Assembly: GCF_040412425.1 (NCBI RefSeq)
Contig: NC_089749.1
Span: 8,976,162 to 9,040,161, forward strand
Direction of reading: 5' to 3'
Source of the DNA: Macrobrachium rosenbergii
Taxonomy: Eukaryota; Arthropoda; Malacostraca; Decapoda; Palaemonidae
Length of the DNA stretch: 64,000 nt
Of this stretch, positions 19,701-30,039 are shown one piece after another (positions within the stretch are counted from its first letter, which is position 1; each line of letters opens with the position of its first letter). Below the pieces are notes generated by a model. It was not told the origin of the DNA. It searched no databases and saw only the letters and a list, made by a program, of their open reading frames with translations. Made by a program: the position numbers and the translations under genes.

Positions 19701-21291
19701 TTCATAACCAATATAAAACAATTAACAGGTTTGACGTAGGGAAAAACCTTTTTTTAGTCTGTTGAGTTCCCAGGTTACCCTTCCATGTGTCTACCAGAGC
19801 ACCATGGAGCTCTGGTAGTCCATGGAAGGATAACTCCATGAGGATGGAACAAGCTTGACCTACGTATCAAAAAACTCACCTTAACAGCTTCAACTTTCCT
19901 TTCATTTGCATTCAACAATTTAAGTTTCCATAGACAATGACCTTCCATTAATCCTTTATACTGTAACATTCATTGCAAACAATTAATAACAAAAAATGCA
20001 CCAGAGTTTCTTCAGAGCAATCAAGTTTTCTCTACAGCTGCTACAATGTATAATCAAGGCTACCAAAAATAGATCTATCTTTCGGTGGTCTCAGTATAAT
20101 GCTGTATGAGCCGCCGCCCATGAATCTTTAACCATTGCCAGGTGGTGGCTGTCTTATAGCATTGCCAGGCACAGTATGACTAACTTTTAGCTTAAATACA
20201 ATAAAAACTGCCAGGCTGAGGGCTGCAATTCAGGTATGTTTGATGATTGGAGGGTGGATGATCAACATACTTTGCAGCCCTCTAGCCTCAGTAGTTTTTA
20301 AGATCTGAGGGCAGACAGGAAAAGTGCGGACAGACAGACAAAGCCAGCACAATAGTTTTCTTTTACAGAAAACTAAAAATCTACAAAACTCACCTCCTTT
20401 TGGTGTACCATTGTCTTCCTTGCTTACGGTGACGATGTAGCCTATGTCTTCCAGTCTGGAAGTCCAGCAGTCTTCCACAATGGCCTGGGAGCTGTCCGTG
20501 CATGAATCCAGGAAGAGAGACACTTCTACGTTGAGGGTATGTTGCTGCTGGGAAAGGGATTCCAGGCACTCGTCCAGCCACTGGCCAGCATTGTGGATGG
20601 GTATGATGACTGACTGGAAAAATGGAAAGAAATGATGGTTCAAGCTGGAAGGTCAATGGTTTTACTAAGTATTTTTTTGGGGGGGGAAATGGAAACAAGA
20701 ATAAAAATTTCAGGACGGAAGGTGACTGGTCTTATTAAGTAATTCAGTACAAAATCAATACTGTAAAACTTATACTGTATGTATTTATCATTTGTCCATA
20801 GAAAATGGTAATATTTGGAGAGATGAAACCATGTGAGTGTAAGTAAATGCAGCATAGATTAAACTTCAAATTACAACTTCTGGAATTATTTTATGCAATA
20901 AGAATAACAATTCAAAATGGTAATTTTGCAGAGATAAATGTAGGGCAGGTAGATATATACAGTACAGACTTAACCCAGAATTACAACTGTGGAGATTATT
21001 TTATGCAAAGAAAATATTTCAAAATGGTAATGCTTGCAGAGACGGAATCACGTGAGTGTAGATGTATATAATGCAGATTAAACTCAATATTCAAACAATT
21101 TAAATGATTTTATGCAATAAAATGAACAATTCAAAATAGTAGTGTTTGCAGAGACGAAACCTCGTTAGTGTAAGTATATAAAGTATAGATTAAACTCAAT
21201 TTTACAACTTTACAAGAGTTTAAATTGCATTATCCAATAAAAAATAATGAATTTGTTCACTTACCACATCAATGTCGTCTGCACTCATCAT
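16784..21291 (-). CDS. B3GNTL1: B3GNTL1-type GT2 glycosyltransferase, 348 aa, eight exons
   Basis: Homologue of the beta-1,3-N-acetylglucosaminyltransferase-like protein 1, a GT-A fold family 2 glycosyltransferase whose acceptor is not well established. Exons in transcript order: 21291-21265, 20613-20394, 19564-19500, 19128-19063, 18595-18438, 18005-17853, 17420-17144, 16864-16784 (TAG stop). All junctions are GT-AG and the phases agree. Features: [20 protein letters not shown] (GT2 nucleotide-binding start), CFLDSDD (metal-binding DxD, about 103-106), [21 protein letters not shown], the strongly conserved [17 protein letters not shown] and AFCDVD, and C-terminal [15 protein letters not shown]. 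These match human B3GNTL1 (361 aa) throughout, as I recall it. It has no signal peptide or membrane anchor, as in the family. Tandem ATGs start it; the first is used. Divergent from the zinc-finger gene. Confidence 0.95.
20080..20385. repeat. Fold-back dispersed repeat, copy 1 (intron of B3GNTL1)
   Basis: Contains two inverted arms around ctgagggctgcaa..ggtatgtttgatgattgg and catactttgcagccctctag..ctcagtagtttt, then an outer palindromic end tagttttcttttacagaaaacta. The same modules in opposite orientation occur at about 56612-56900 and 58384-58710. Confidence 0.85.
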
Positions 21292-21359
21292 GAACACTTT
21301 GGATAGTTTCCCATAAAATTCACTAAGTAAAGCTTTCGAAACACTCTTACCGACACTAT

Positions 21360-21610
21360 ACATTCACAAATTAAATAACGGACATTTTCCTAAACACTAT
21401 TAACAATTTGCGGACGTGATTAGAACGACTTTTTCCTTTGAAAAAGCGACGATCCGTCGCCCGGGCCTCAATTCAAACGTCCCGCCTCGCGGCCGCCAGT
21501 CGCCATCTTGTAAAATGGAGGACGGTTCCTTTCCCAGGCGAATTCAGATATATCTCGCGGGACCCTCAGTGCTGTGAAAATCGCGCGATGGCCCCTCTCC
21601 TGTAATTTCG
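21360..21610. promoter_or_regulatory. CpG-rich, probably bidirectional promoter (B3GNTL1 - / zinc-finger gene +)
   Basis: GC- and CpG-rich stretch (gtcgcccgggcc, cgcctcgcggccgcc, aatcgcgcgatgg) in otherwise AT-rich DNA, only 70-320 bases upstream of the B3GNTL1 ATG. It contains cgccatcttg and, on the other strand, a second CCAT(T/C)TT-type site (aaaatggagg), resembling paired YY1 motifs. At 21610 there is a strong donor (tttcg|gtgagt), so 21500-21610 is a candidate non-coding first exon of the plus-strand zinc-finger gene, whose coding exon has an acceptor at 25238. Confidence 0.6.
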
Positions 21611-22304
21611 GTGAGTATTAAATGTGAATCACGAAAGGAGGGCCGTCGGGCGGGATTTGGGCATTAATTCGTAAAAATAACGACGGGGAAATAACGAGAG
21701 CATGGCCGATGGTCCCCCGTCCAATGTTTACATCCGAGGGGGAGCGATTCGATGCGCCCGGGGGTGGAAATTGGCCCGAATTTGCATCCAATTCCACTCG
21801 ATGATTAAATGGGCAGGTGCCTGGGGTATTTGTATGCAATTGTCGATGGGGTATGATTGGTTTTATGACCTCGACGTGCCCCGAATGCCCGGGAGAGTTG
21901 GTGTTTAGGGGGGCGCCGACGTTCCGATGGCGAGGTTGGCCGAGGCGACGTGAACTTTAGTTCTTAATTTGCTTTTGATGTTTCACTTAATATTTTAATG
22001 GGGGCTAAATAGTCCCTATTCACGTCTATTAAATTAAGTCCAAGCTGAAAGATTAATGAATTTTAAATCTAATATTTTAGGTTATTCTTCAACCTCCGAC
22101 CGTTAGTCGTTGGTCAGTGCCGTATAGGACACGTACAGTGAATATAATGGTCTTAACATTATAATGTTCATTATAGCATGTTTGATTCAATTTTAAAGGC
22201 CCCTATGGCCATATAATGTCATTCTCTGTAATTTACTTTCAGGCTAGCCTACCCCATGCTAGGCATACTGTTCCTCCTACTCTAGGGTGTGTGGTGCACT
22301 GTAG

Positions 22305-22542
22305 GCATTACTCGATGTTCTTAGCAGCGTGCCTTCGTCCCCTAGCTGGAACCCCTTTCTTTCCTTTTACTGTGCCTCCTATCGTATTCTCTTCCTTCCT
22401 AACTTAACAATTGATTCATAGTGCGACGGCAAGGTTTTCCTCCTGTTACACCTTTCGGACCTCTTGCTCTCAGTTTTCCCCTTCAGCGATGAATGACCTC
22501 GTAGGTCCCAGCGCCTGGCCTTCAGCCTAAATTGTATATTTT
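22305..22542. repeat. Dispersed decapod repeat, copy B
   Basis: Second copy of the family at 6912-7175 in the same orientation, sharing blocks such as ttttcctcctgttaca and gaatgacctcgtaggtccca. The copies are clearly diverged. Confidence 0.75.
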
Positions 22543-23057
22543 ATCTGACCCGTGCCAGGCTAAGCGTACCTCTCCAGAATCATTTAGCCTACGAATATTT
22601 CTAAGCGTCTGTTCATTGGCTAAGGAGTGACTGCAGAACAAGGGGTCGGCTACTAGGCCCACCAAATTTCCCTTAATCTAACCTAACTGGGGACACCATG
22701 CCCTGACTTCCACCCCCTCCCTCCCCCCAAGTAGGTTATGACCTCACAATCAGCATTCTACTCATTGGGTAACTCTCGGCAGTTGGCTGCACTTTCTGCG
22801 ATGCATGATGCCATGGAGGTGGGAGAGACGTCTCCCCCCCTTCCCCAGCCAGGTGAGGGAATTGTACCCTAGGATAGGATAGGTTAGGTTAGGCGGTGGT
22901 AAAACTGTAGGATACGAACGTGGCCTGATTCCTGCCAGTTGCCAACCAGAATATTTACTGATTTATATCTTTTTTGTTTATGTTTTATAAAACGACCATC
23001 TTTTATTTGGTTTTACTTCATCCCTTAGGGGCTGGTATTAAACACTGCACCCACTTT

Positions 23058-23143
23058 GGACGTTAATTGGTAGTTAACGAACTAGTGGACGTTAACCGGT
23101 AGTTACCGAACTAGTGGACGTTAACCGGTAGTTACCGAACTAG
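23058..23143. repeat. 29-bp tandem repeat, 3 copies
   Basis: Units start at 23058, 23087 and 23116: ggacgttaaccggtagttac followed by cgaactagt. The first copy has four substitutions. Confidence 0.92.
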
Positions 23144-23146
23144 GGG

Positions 23147-23330
23147 GTCACAGTATAAGCAGTCCTCGGGTATTGCCGGGCGGGTTCCATTCCTGATGAC
23201 GTAACAATAACTGGAAATCAGCAATAACGCACTTACCAGCGACGAAAATCCAGTTATCAGCAGCGCTAGACAAGCGCCATAAAACCGGATCGCCGATAAC
23301 CGGAGACTGCCTGTAGTATATACTGTAGTC
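23147..23330. repeat. Dispersed repeat with inverted ends (MITE-like)
   Basis: The left end cagtataagcagtcctcggg and the reverse complement of the right end (cagtatatactacaggcagt, then ctccgg) share cagtata and gcagtc.cgg blocks. The interior (gttatcagcagcgctagaca) is familiar from decapod genomes. I could not settle a target duplication. Confidence 0.5.
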
Positions 23331-24552
23331 TGCAATTTTACTTAGGATGCGTCTCAGTTGAAATTAACTATAGAATCCTCATCCTTGTTTGCCTTTGAAA
23401 CTTGTTTCCACTTAGCCCAAGCTGCTCGATGAAGGGGTGTTTGGTAAATGTAAAGGAGGCAGTCACGCGAAGATATTGTTTATTTTTTTTTTATTAAACT
23501 ATAGAAAAGGGTTCATATAATGCAGTAAAGGTGAGACCATTTGAGAAATCTACTGAGATAATGAGAAATTAGCCTTTTAGTACCGGGCCCCTCAGGGATG
23601 GATATAAAAACGCGAAAAAAAGACAGTGATTTCTCATTTCGGTACATTTCTCGTATTATCTCACTTGTGCTGTATTATATAAGACCTTTTCTATAATAAG
23701 AGGCAATATATTCATTTATGAATATAAATAATAAGGGTTTTCAGCTGAAGATTCAAAGGAAGAAAATAGATACCATGACCAACCTGTCATGGAACTCCTC
23801 CCCTTCCCTTACCCTCCTTAAACTACATCAAACTTTAACCTTGCCTTAAGTTTGATGGATCAAAAGATGGTGCTTGAGTAGTATAAGGATGGTTTTCCTA
23901 AGCTTGGTACATGATTCTTCACCCAAAAATTTCCTTTAAAAGTGTAAATGAAAAGTGGGAGGGTTCAGTCATACCTACTAACTTTGAAAGTGGGATATTC
24001 ATCTCTTAGTTAACAAAATATTAAGAGTCTATGACATGATGAAACCAGGACTTGGCAGAATACCTCACGTGTCGTCATTTTTCCCATTTCTAAGGTAAAA
24101 CTGCTTAGATCCTTATTTGTCCACCATTGGTGCCATTGAAATATGTCTTGGTAAGAAATTAGTCATCTAAATAGTATCAGGGCAGTAAATTTTTACATAG
24201 GTACCAGAGACTGTTCATGTTGTATTTTAAACCAGTGTTAATAATGATGTTCTCATGTCATAGGGCATTTTATTTTCATTATGATTTTTTGTGGGTAATA
24301 AAATTTCAACAAAATATTTAAATGTTAATATGTAGAAGGTAGCAGGCACATGGTTACCAGGGAAGGACAGGATTACTTATACATAAAGTAATGGTATCCT
24401 TGATGAGGTTAGGATGCACTGGCTCAATTGTTGTAGCTCTAGGTATGGTTTGACAGTGGTCAAGCCCCACATCCCATTTGGTTAGTATGCAATGCAACTG
24501 TTTCAGGTTGCAATCTAAATAATGACACTTTTATAATATATCATATTGAGTA

Positions 24553-24870
24553 CAGTAAGCCCCCCAGATTTGCGGTCTCACTATTCACGGATTTTTCTGT
24601 GGAACGTATATACATATATTCGCGGAAAATTCACCCTCTTGGTATTTTTCACTGAGAGGCATTCACTAATTACTGTATTTTCATATAATTTTCATGACTA
24701 AATGCACTTTTTGTGATAAAACTATTAAAATACTCAGGTATAAGCATTTTTAGAGTTTTTTTTTTTGTGTTTAAACTATCAAAATAGGCACTTCTAAGTG
24801 TTTTTAGAGGGGTTTTAAGTATTCGCAGATTGTAGTTGTTTTACGGGGTGTAATGTGAATACTGTATATG
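24553..24870. repeat. Dispersed repeat (acagtaagcccccc...attcgcgg type)
   Basis: Starts tacagtaagccccccagatt and carries several attcgcgg / attcgcag words and a ctattaaaatactcaggtat core. I recognise this only as a common arthropod intergenic repeat; the class is unknown. Confidence 0.5.
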
Positions 24871-25265
24871 CTCTTTCAGAGACCAAGAGTCCAATACATT
24901 TATTTCCAGAAGTCATAATTAGCATTTTTTTTTTTCCTTTCGAGTAGAACATACTTGAGCTCAGTAAAGACAAAAGTTACTACACATGACTGATAAGACT
25001 TTCTGCATAGGTCTTTGAGTGCCAAAAATGCATTAAAATTCTCTCTCTCTCTCATTGTTGATGTAGAATTCTAATTGCTTTGAAGAATTCATCGTGCAGT
25101 ACCTCATTTCCCAGTCGACAAGAACTGTTGGAGACATAAATTTCATTATTTTATTAGGATTAATTTTATAATAATAATAATGCTTTCAGTTGGATATTGA
25201 TATGTCAGTTTGTACTAAATGAAGCCTCTACTTTGCAGGGATTTTTCTATAGAAGGAAGAGGAGT

Positions 25266-26651
25266 ATGGAGCCCGGGAAGTGCGTCGTGTGCAGCGAGAA
25301 GTTCCATAGCCAAGACCAGAGAATTTTCATCCAAGAGAGCGTCACGCAGCACACGCTGACCCCCCTGAAAGAAATCGTGGAATCGGCGCTTAATCGGGAG
25401 CTCAGGTCAACGGATATAATGTGTAAGCAATGTTTGAATTTGTTCGATGAAAAAGACAGGCTGCAGAAAATGGCAACAGATATGGATAGCCACATCATGA
25501 CGAAAATCAAGGACTCGACTAAAATTGCTGTCGGTTCGGCGGCTATCTCCATCACTGTCGGAGAAACCTCGGCAAATGACAGCATTAGGGAAGAGTTGGA
25601 GAGACAGTACAAAAACATTAGTCTAGGCGAATTAAGGGACTTGGGCTCCGGCGTTTTAAACGTCAAGGAAGCCAGAGATTCAACGACGCAAGCGATCATC
25701 AAGAGGAAAAGAGGTCGGCCCAGGAAGACCGGCAGTCGGCAGAACGAGGAAAATTCTGATCCCCCCCCGCTGATGGTACACGAACGCCAAAAGAGAAAGC
25801 GCTCCGAAAAATTCAACACTTTCTTGGAGGTTCTGAAGGGAGAGAAGGATTTTTACATCATAGATGAGGACAAAGAGGAGCCGAAGACTGGCAAGAGAAG
25901 AGGTGGCAGGAAGAAACGCATCCTTGATCCCGACATTACTTACGTTGGAAGTTACAAGAGTGATGACGCGGTGAACAGGATGTGCATCATCCAGTTGACT
26001 GACACAGCAGGGCAAGACAATCTCCTTCAGACTGCAGCGAAGGATAACGGGAAACTTAATTTAACCGAAGTCGTGGAAGAAATTTTAGGGATTGACTCTC
26101 AGGAAACGTCTTTGATTCACGACATCGATCCCTTGGGTCATGTTGAAGATGACCTCATCAAAGTGATTGACTGTATGGATACTAACAGTGTCGGGAGGAC
26201 TGAGGATGACATAGATCTTAAGGAATTTAATTTGCACGAAGACGAACTTGATATTAAAGGACACATCGAGTGGCATTTGAAAGGTATTACAGAGGGCCAG
26301 GAGATTAAGGCTGCAGTAACAACAGTAAATGATGGGAAATCAGAGCAAATGAAAAATGATTTACAATTAAAATTAACCCAAAGTAAGAAATGCAAAGAGG
26401 ACTTGCCTTCCAAACCATCCATCGAAGTGGCAGACACAGAAGTACTGAATTCCGTCACATCAAACTTGGAGGTTACCATAACACAAACTGATGACAACAC
26501 TCTTCATTATGTAGTCAGCTCTCAGGATAATTCGGGCGTTGTGGAAGATTCTCCATCATGCACCAGTCCAGTCCGGAGCTCGTCAAATGATGACATTCAA
26601 GAAGCACTGAAAAGTTTAATGATTCTCCAAAGTGTTTCAAACAAAGGTTGA
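25266..26651 (+). CDS. Zinc-finger gene, 5' frame: ZAD-like domain and AT-hook (461 aa)
   Basis: Probable nuclear DNA-binding regulator, N-terminal half. The ATG at 25266 follows an acceptor (ctttgcag, exon from 25239) and gives MEPGKCVVC. Residues 6-56 hold C6-x2-C9 and C53-x2-C56 about 44 residues apart, like the zinc-finger-associated domain (ZAD) common in arthropod C2H2 proteins, where it mediates dimerisation. A basic AT-hook, KRKRGRPRK, is at 146-154, and another basic stretch (GKRRGGRKKR) follows. The rest is acidic and low in structure. The frame ends at TGA 26649-26651, while the +1 frame opens at 26623 and runs into about 24 C2H2 fingers, so this is probably the first part of one protein. 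The break could be a real frameshift, an unseen intron, or an assembly indel. Confidence 0.85.
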   Translation: MEPGKCVVCSEKFHSQDQRIFIQESVTQHTLTPLKEIVESALNRELRSTDIMCKQCLNLFDEKDRLQKMATDMDSHIMTKIKDSTKIAVGSAAISITVGETSANDSIREELERQYKNISLGELRDLGSGVLNVKEARDSTTQAIIKRKRGRPRKTGSRQNEENSDPPPLMVHERQKRKRSEKFNTFLEVLKGEKDFYIIDEDKEEPKTGKRRGGRKKRILDPDITYVGSYKSDDAVNRMCIIQLTDTAGQDNLLQTAAKDNGKLNLTEVVEEILGIDSQETSLIHDIDPLGHVEDDLIKVIDCMDTNSVGRTEDDIDLKEFNLHEDELDIKGHIEWHLKGITEGQEIKAAVTTVNDGKSEQMKNDLQLKLTQSKKCKEDLPSKPSIEVADTEVLNSVTSNLEVTITQTDDNTLHYVVSSQDNSGVVEDSPSCTSPVRSSSNDDIQEALKSLMILQSVSNKG

Positions 26652-29600
26652 CCAGCATGCTCAGACAGAGCACAAGGAAAGCATTCCGACTCCCAACGAT
26701 AAACCCTATAGTTGCGGCGAGTGTAGCAGAAAGTTTCCGACGACAAGGGGCCGGGACAGACACGCGCTGATGCACCGCATTTACACCCCTGTGCAGTGTG
26801 AAGAATGCTCCCTTGCATTCAACAGTTACCGTCCCCTGGAGCGGCATCTGCGTAATGTGCACGACAAGGATCCAATGTTGCACTGTAATAACTGCGAAGA
26901 GGAATTTGTAATGGAAAGTTCCCTTAAGCTTCATACAGAAATAGCGCACCAGGCCACCAACAAGAAAACGACCAAAGTGGCAACCATTCGCAGTCGTAAG
27001 TTAGGGCCCATTCGCGCAAACAAAAAATGTAGATTAGTTGATAAGACAAAGAGTAACAGGTTATTTGAGTGTCCGTCATGCCAGGAAAAGATTTTTGGCA
27101 TTAGAGCTCTTAAAGCCCATCATAAAAAAGTACACAACAATCAGGAATACGTTTGTAAGTTTTGTAAGTACAAGAGTCAGTGTTTAAGTACTTACGATCG
27201 CCACATGGTTAAAGTTCACAAGGCTTCAACCGTTGTATTGTATCATTGCCTCAAGTGTAAGAAAGGTTTTCAGGACCCTAAAGAATTAGAGGAACACCAC
27301 ATATCTTTTCATCACGCTGAGAAAACATTCAGATGTCGGTTTTGTGGAGAAGCATTTGCTTGTGTCTCTATGCTAAGATTTCACAGCAAAAGTCATGTCG
27401 CTTTCTCCTGCGAAGTTTGCCATTTAGGTTTCATGAAGGAAGAAGCACTGGAAGAGCACACCAAGAATGTTCATACTTCTGATCACACTTCTAATTTAGC
27501 AGATATTTCTTCCAGGGATGCAGGGAAAGAAAATGTAAAGGATAACCTTGAATCTGCCAAAAAAGAGTCGGGGGCCGATAGCCAGAACGATAATTCTGGA
27601 GTTGTTGCGAGGGTTTTGGTGATCGGCAGCGATGGGACAGTTAACGTCAAGGAGGAAAGTAAGGTGGAGAATGCTGCGACAATCATTCCTTCCGAGGACG
27701 TAACGCTACACTTGCAGCAAACGAGGGAGGGTGGGCTAGAAGAAATGGACTTGCTCAACCCTCTGAGAGGTCACAGGGTGAAAGACTTGCCGAAAAAGAT
27801 GAACTGTCCCGTTTGTAATAAAATCCTCACCACAAAGTTCCTCAGGACACACATGCTCAGTCACAAAGGGGAACTCCCCCACAAGTGCAATGTGTGTGGG
27901 AAGGGCTATGCTCAGGGGACTCTCCTGAGGAAGCACATGAAGAATCGCCATTACGAAGAGTTCTTGAAAATGGGAAACAAGAACCCCAAAAAGCATAAAG
28001 TGACCTGTGAGTATTGCGATAGTATTTATGACGACATATATGCGCTAGAAGATCACCTATGGAAGCACATAAGTGTCAAGACTCACGAGTGTGCCGATTG
28101 CAAGATCAAGTTTGGCATGGAGAGCAATTTACGAGAGCACTACAAGAGCCATTACTTCAAAGAAGCGCAGTTTTGCCCCATTTGCAAGAGGGAGTTCAAG
28201 TCGATTGGATTCTACAACGAGCACGTGGAGAAGTGTCAGAACCGTTGGAAGTGTGAGCATTGTGGTTTAGAATGTTATACTCAGGGCTATTATAAAAAAC
28301 ATCAACGAGCAGAGCATGGCGGGGAGAATACTGTTCGTTACCAATGTAATCTGTGCGAGAAGTCTTTTATCGAGCGCTACCGTTACGATGACCACTTGAT
28401 CGCCCATTCCTCTAGAAGGGCTTTTGTATGTAGCGTGTGTGACAAGCAATTTAAACGTCAGCGACCCCTGAACGACCACATAGTTAGGTGTCATTCAGGA
28501 AATCAGTTCATGTGTCCCTATTGCAGGAAGCAGTTCTCAACCCAACAGGAACTGGATGTTCATAAGAAGAGTCATCGTAGAGAGTACCCATGCTCCTCGT
28601 GTGGCCATATCTATATGTCAAAGGAATCATTAACAAATCACTTATTGATCAGCCATTGTGATTCAAATCCCAGTCCACATAGTTGCCCTATTTGTGGACA
28701 GTCGTTTGTTAAACAGTCTAACTTGAAGGCTCACGTAGTTACTCATAATGCAAATACTCCTAATATATGCCCAATGGATGGTTGTCACAAGATGTTTCGT
28801 ACGGAGGCCTTGTTACGCAACCACATTGCTCGTCGTCATAACGAACTCTTGTACGTGTGCCCGATATGTGATCGGAGGTTTGGCTTGGAATCCGATCAGA
28901 TTCGCCATATGGCTACTCATACGAAAGGGACAACTTTCCCTTGTGTGATATGTGGAAATACTTTCAAGACAGAAGCATCATTAGATCGGCATGTGTTGAC
29001 CCACACCCAAGAAAAACCGTACGAATGTGGGATATGCCAGCACACGACTTTCTCACGACACCAGATCATACGCCATATTCAGTCAGAACATGCGATATTA
29101 GATTATCTCTCGCATATTGTGGTCAAGCGTTGGAGGTGTTCAGGCTGTGGCAAGATGTTTGTGGTACGTTCCTCATTGCTGCGTCACCTAGAAGAGCATG
29201 CTGCTCATGGTGTGAGTGCTGAGGGATTTGCAGTGAAGACCACTTCATCAGCATCAGCTGGAGCAGATGGCACAACAATTCTTAGTTCAGAATCTGCTGC
29301 GTCCACCAGTGCCTTCATCGACCAAATGTCAGCTCTCAGCTGGGAGGATATTACAACACTGTTGCGTTTGCATATTTTTACTGACGAGGAAGCTGTCAAT
29401 GGGAAAACTTTAGCGGCAGCAGATGTATGGCAGTGTCCTGGTTGTCTTTTAGCAACGCAGAGAGAAGAAGATATGAGAGACCACTTGATAGCCACCCCTG
29501 TGTGCCAGGAAGCAGTTATTCTGCAAATGGCAGATGGACTTCAGAATACTGATGAGGTGGAAGAGAATAATCCTAGCGAACAAGGTTCAAGCGGAGAAGG

Positions 29601-30039
29601 CATCAGCAACGGAAATGTTTTACATTTAACGAGCAACGAAGGAGAGTTGCAGTATGTCATCGTTCAGGAAGAGGAGAGTACTGCAAAACTGAGCGAAGAA
29701 ATTATAAAAGTAGAGCATGACGTCAATGAAGAAGGTGAAAGCATGCCGATTTTAGTGAACATGGACGAAAGCATTCAGCAGCTTCTTCAGCAACCAGGAC
29801 ACGGGGACATCCAGATTGTCGTGGAAAACTCTGCTCCGCTGAAACGTCTCTTGGAGGAGAGTCAAGACCAGGCTGAACCGAATGAGGTCATAGCACATCC
29901 TTCTTCCAGTAGTATAGTTCAGGATAATCTTCCCGATTCCACAGCTATACTTAATGGATCACAGTTACTGCAGACCAGATGGCAGATGCTACAGAGAATC
30001 TCAATACCAGTTAGTGGAGGGAGTGCCTGCATCTTCTGA
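26632..30039 (+). CDS. Zinc-finger gene, 3' frame: about 24 C2H2 fingers (about 1135 codons)
   Basis: Continuation of the preceding frame in +1 register, with no in-frame ATG at its head; the first codons (VFQTKVDQHAQTEH) read as coding. I count about 24 C2H2 or C2HC fingers from YSCGECSRKF (about 26710) to WRCSGCGKMF (about 29132). One is C2HC (CPICKREF..HVEKC), one has a CX4C spacing (CPMDGC), and a last atypical CPGC..H....C lies near 29430. Linkers are mostly not TGEKPY. A Ser/Glu-rich linker separates fingers 8 and 9 (about 27480-27780). The C-terminal 200 residues are acidic and Gln/Ser-rich, as in activation or interaction domains. The frame is intact for 3.4 kb, which argues for selection. 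I cannot assign an orthologue. The stop is TGA 30037-30039. Confidence 0.88.
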   Translation: MFQTKVDQHAQTEHKESIPTPNDKPYSCGECSRKFPTTRGRDRHALMHRIYTPVQCEECSLAFNSYRPLERHLRNVHDKDPMLHCNNCEEEFVMESSLKLHTEIAHQATNKKTTKVATIRSRKLGPIRANKKCRLVDKTKSNRLFECPSCQEKIFGIRALKAHHKKVHNNQEYVCKFCKYKSQCLSTYDRHMVKVHKASTVVLYHCLKCKKGFQDPKELEEHHISFHHAEKTFRCRFCGEAFACVSMLRFHSKSHVAFSCEVCHLGFMKEEALEEHTKNVHTSDHTSNLADISSRDAGKENVKDNLESAKKESGADSQNDNSGVVARVLVIGSDGTVNVKEESKVENAATIIPSEDVTLHLQQTREGGLEEMDLLNPLRGHRVKDLPKKMNCPVCNKILTTKFLRTHMLSHKGELPHKCNVCGKGYAQGTLLRKHMKNRHYEEFLKMGNKNPKKHKVTCEYCDSIYDDIYALEDHLWKHISVKTHECADCKIKFGMESNLREHYKSHYFKEAQFCPICKREFKSIGFYNEHVEKCQNRWKCEHCGLECYTQGYYKKHQRAEHGGENTVRYQCNLCEKSFIERYRYDDHLIAHSSRRAFVCSVCDKQFKRQRPLNDHIVRCHSGNQFMCPYCRKQFSTQQELDVHKKSHRREYPCSSCGHIYMSKESLTNHLLISHCDSNPSPHSCPICGQSFVKQSNLKAHVVTHNANTPNICPMDGCHKMFRTEALLRNHIARRHNELLYVCPICDRRFGLESDQIRHMATHTKGTTFPCVICGNTFKTEASLDRHVLTHTQEKPYECGICQHTTFSRHQIIRHIQSEHAILDYLSHIVVKRWRCSGCGKMFVVRSSLLRHLEEHAAHGVSAEGFAVKTTSSASAGADGTTILSSESAASTSAFIDQMSALSWEDITTLLRLHIFTDEEAVNGKTLAAADVWQCPGCLLATQREEDMRDHLIATPVCQEAVILQMADGLQNTDEVEENNPSEQGSSGEGISNGNVLHLTSNEGELQYVIVQEEESTAKLSEEIIKVEHDVNEEGESMPILVNMDESIQQLLQQPGHGDIQIVVENSAPLKRLLEESQDQAEPNEVIAHPSSSSIVQDNLPDSTAILNGSQLLQTRWQMLQRISIPVSGGSACIF

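Larger units (their letters stand above)
21611..25238 (+). other. Putative first intron of the zinc-finger gene
   Basis: No coding exon seen. It holds a dispersed repeat (22305-22542), a 29-bp tandem repeat (23058-23143) and two repeat elements (about 23147-23330 and 24553-24870). It ends in the acceptor ctttgcag at 25231-25238. Confidence 0.45.

Noticed and set aside
22870..22900. Telomeric (TTAGG)n repeat
   Set aside because: Only two or three imperfect units (ataggttaggttagg); too short to mean a telomere or interstitial telomeric block.
25247..25819. 190-codon minus-strand frame opposite the zinc-finger gene
   Set aside because: It is antisense to a clearly coding frame with a ZAD-like domain and AT-hook; the antisense reading has no recognisable features.
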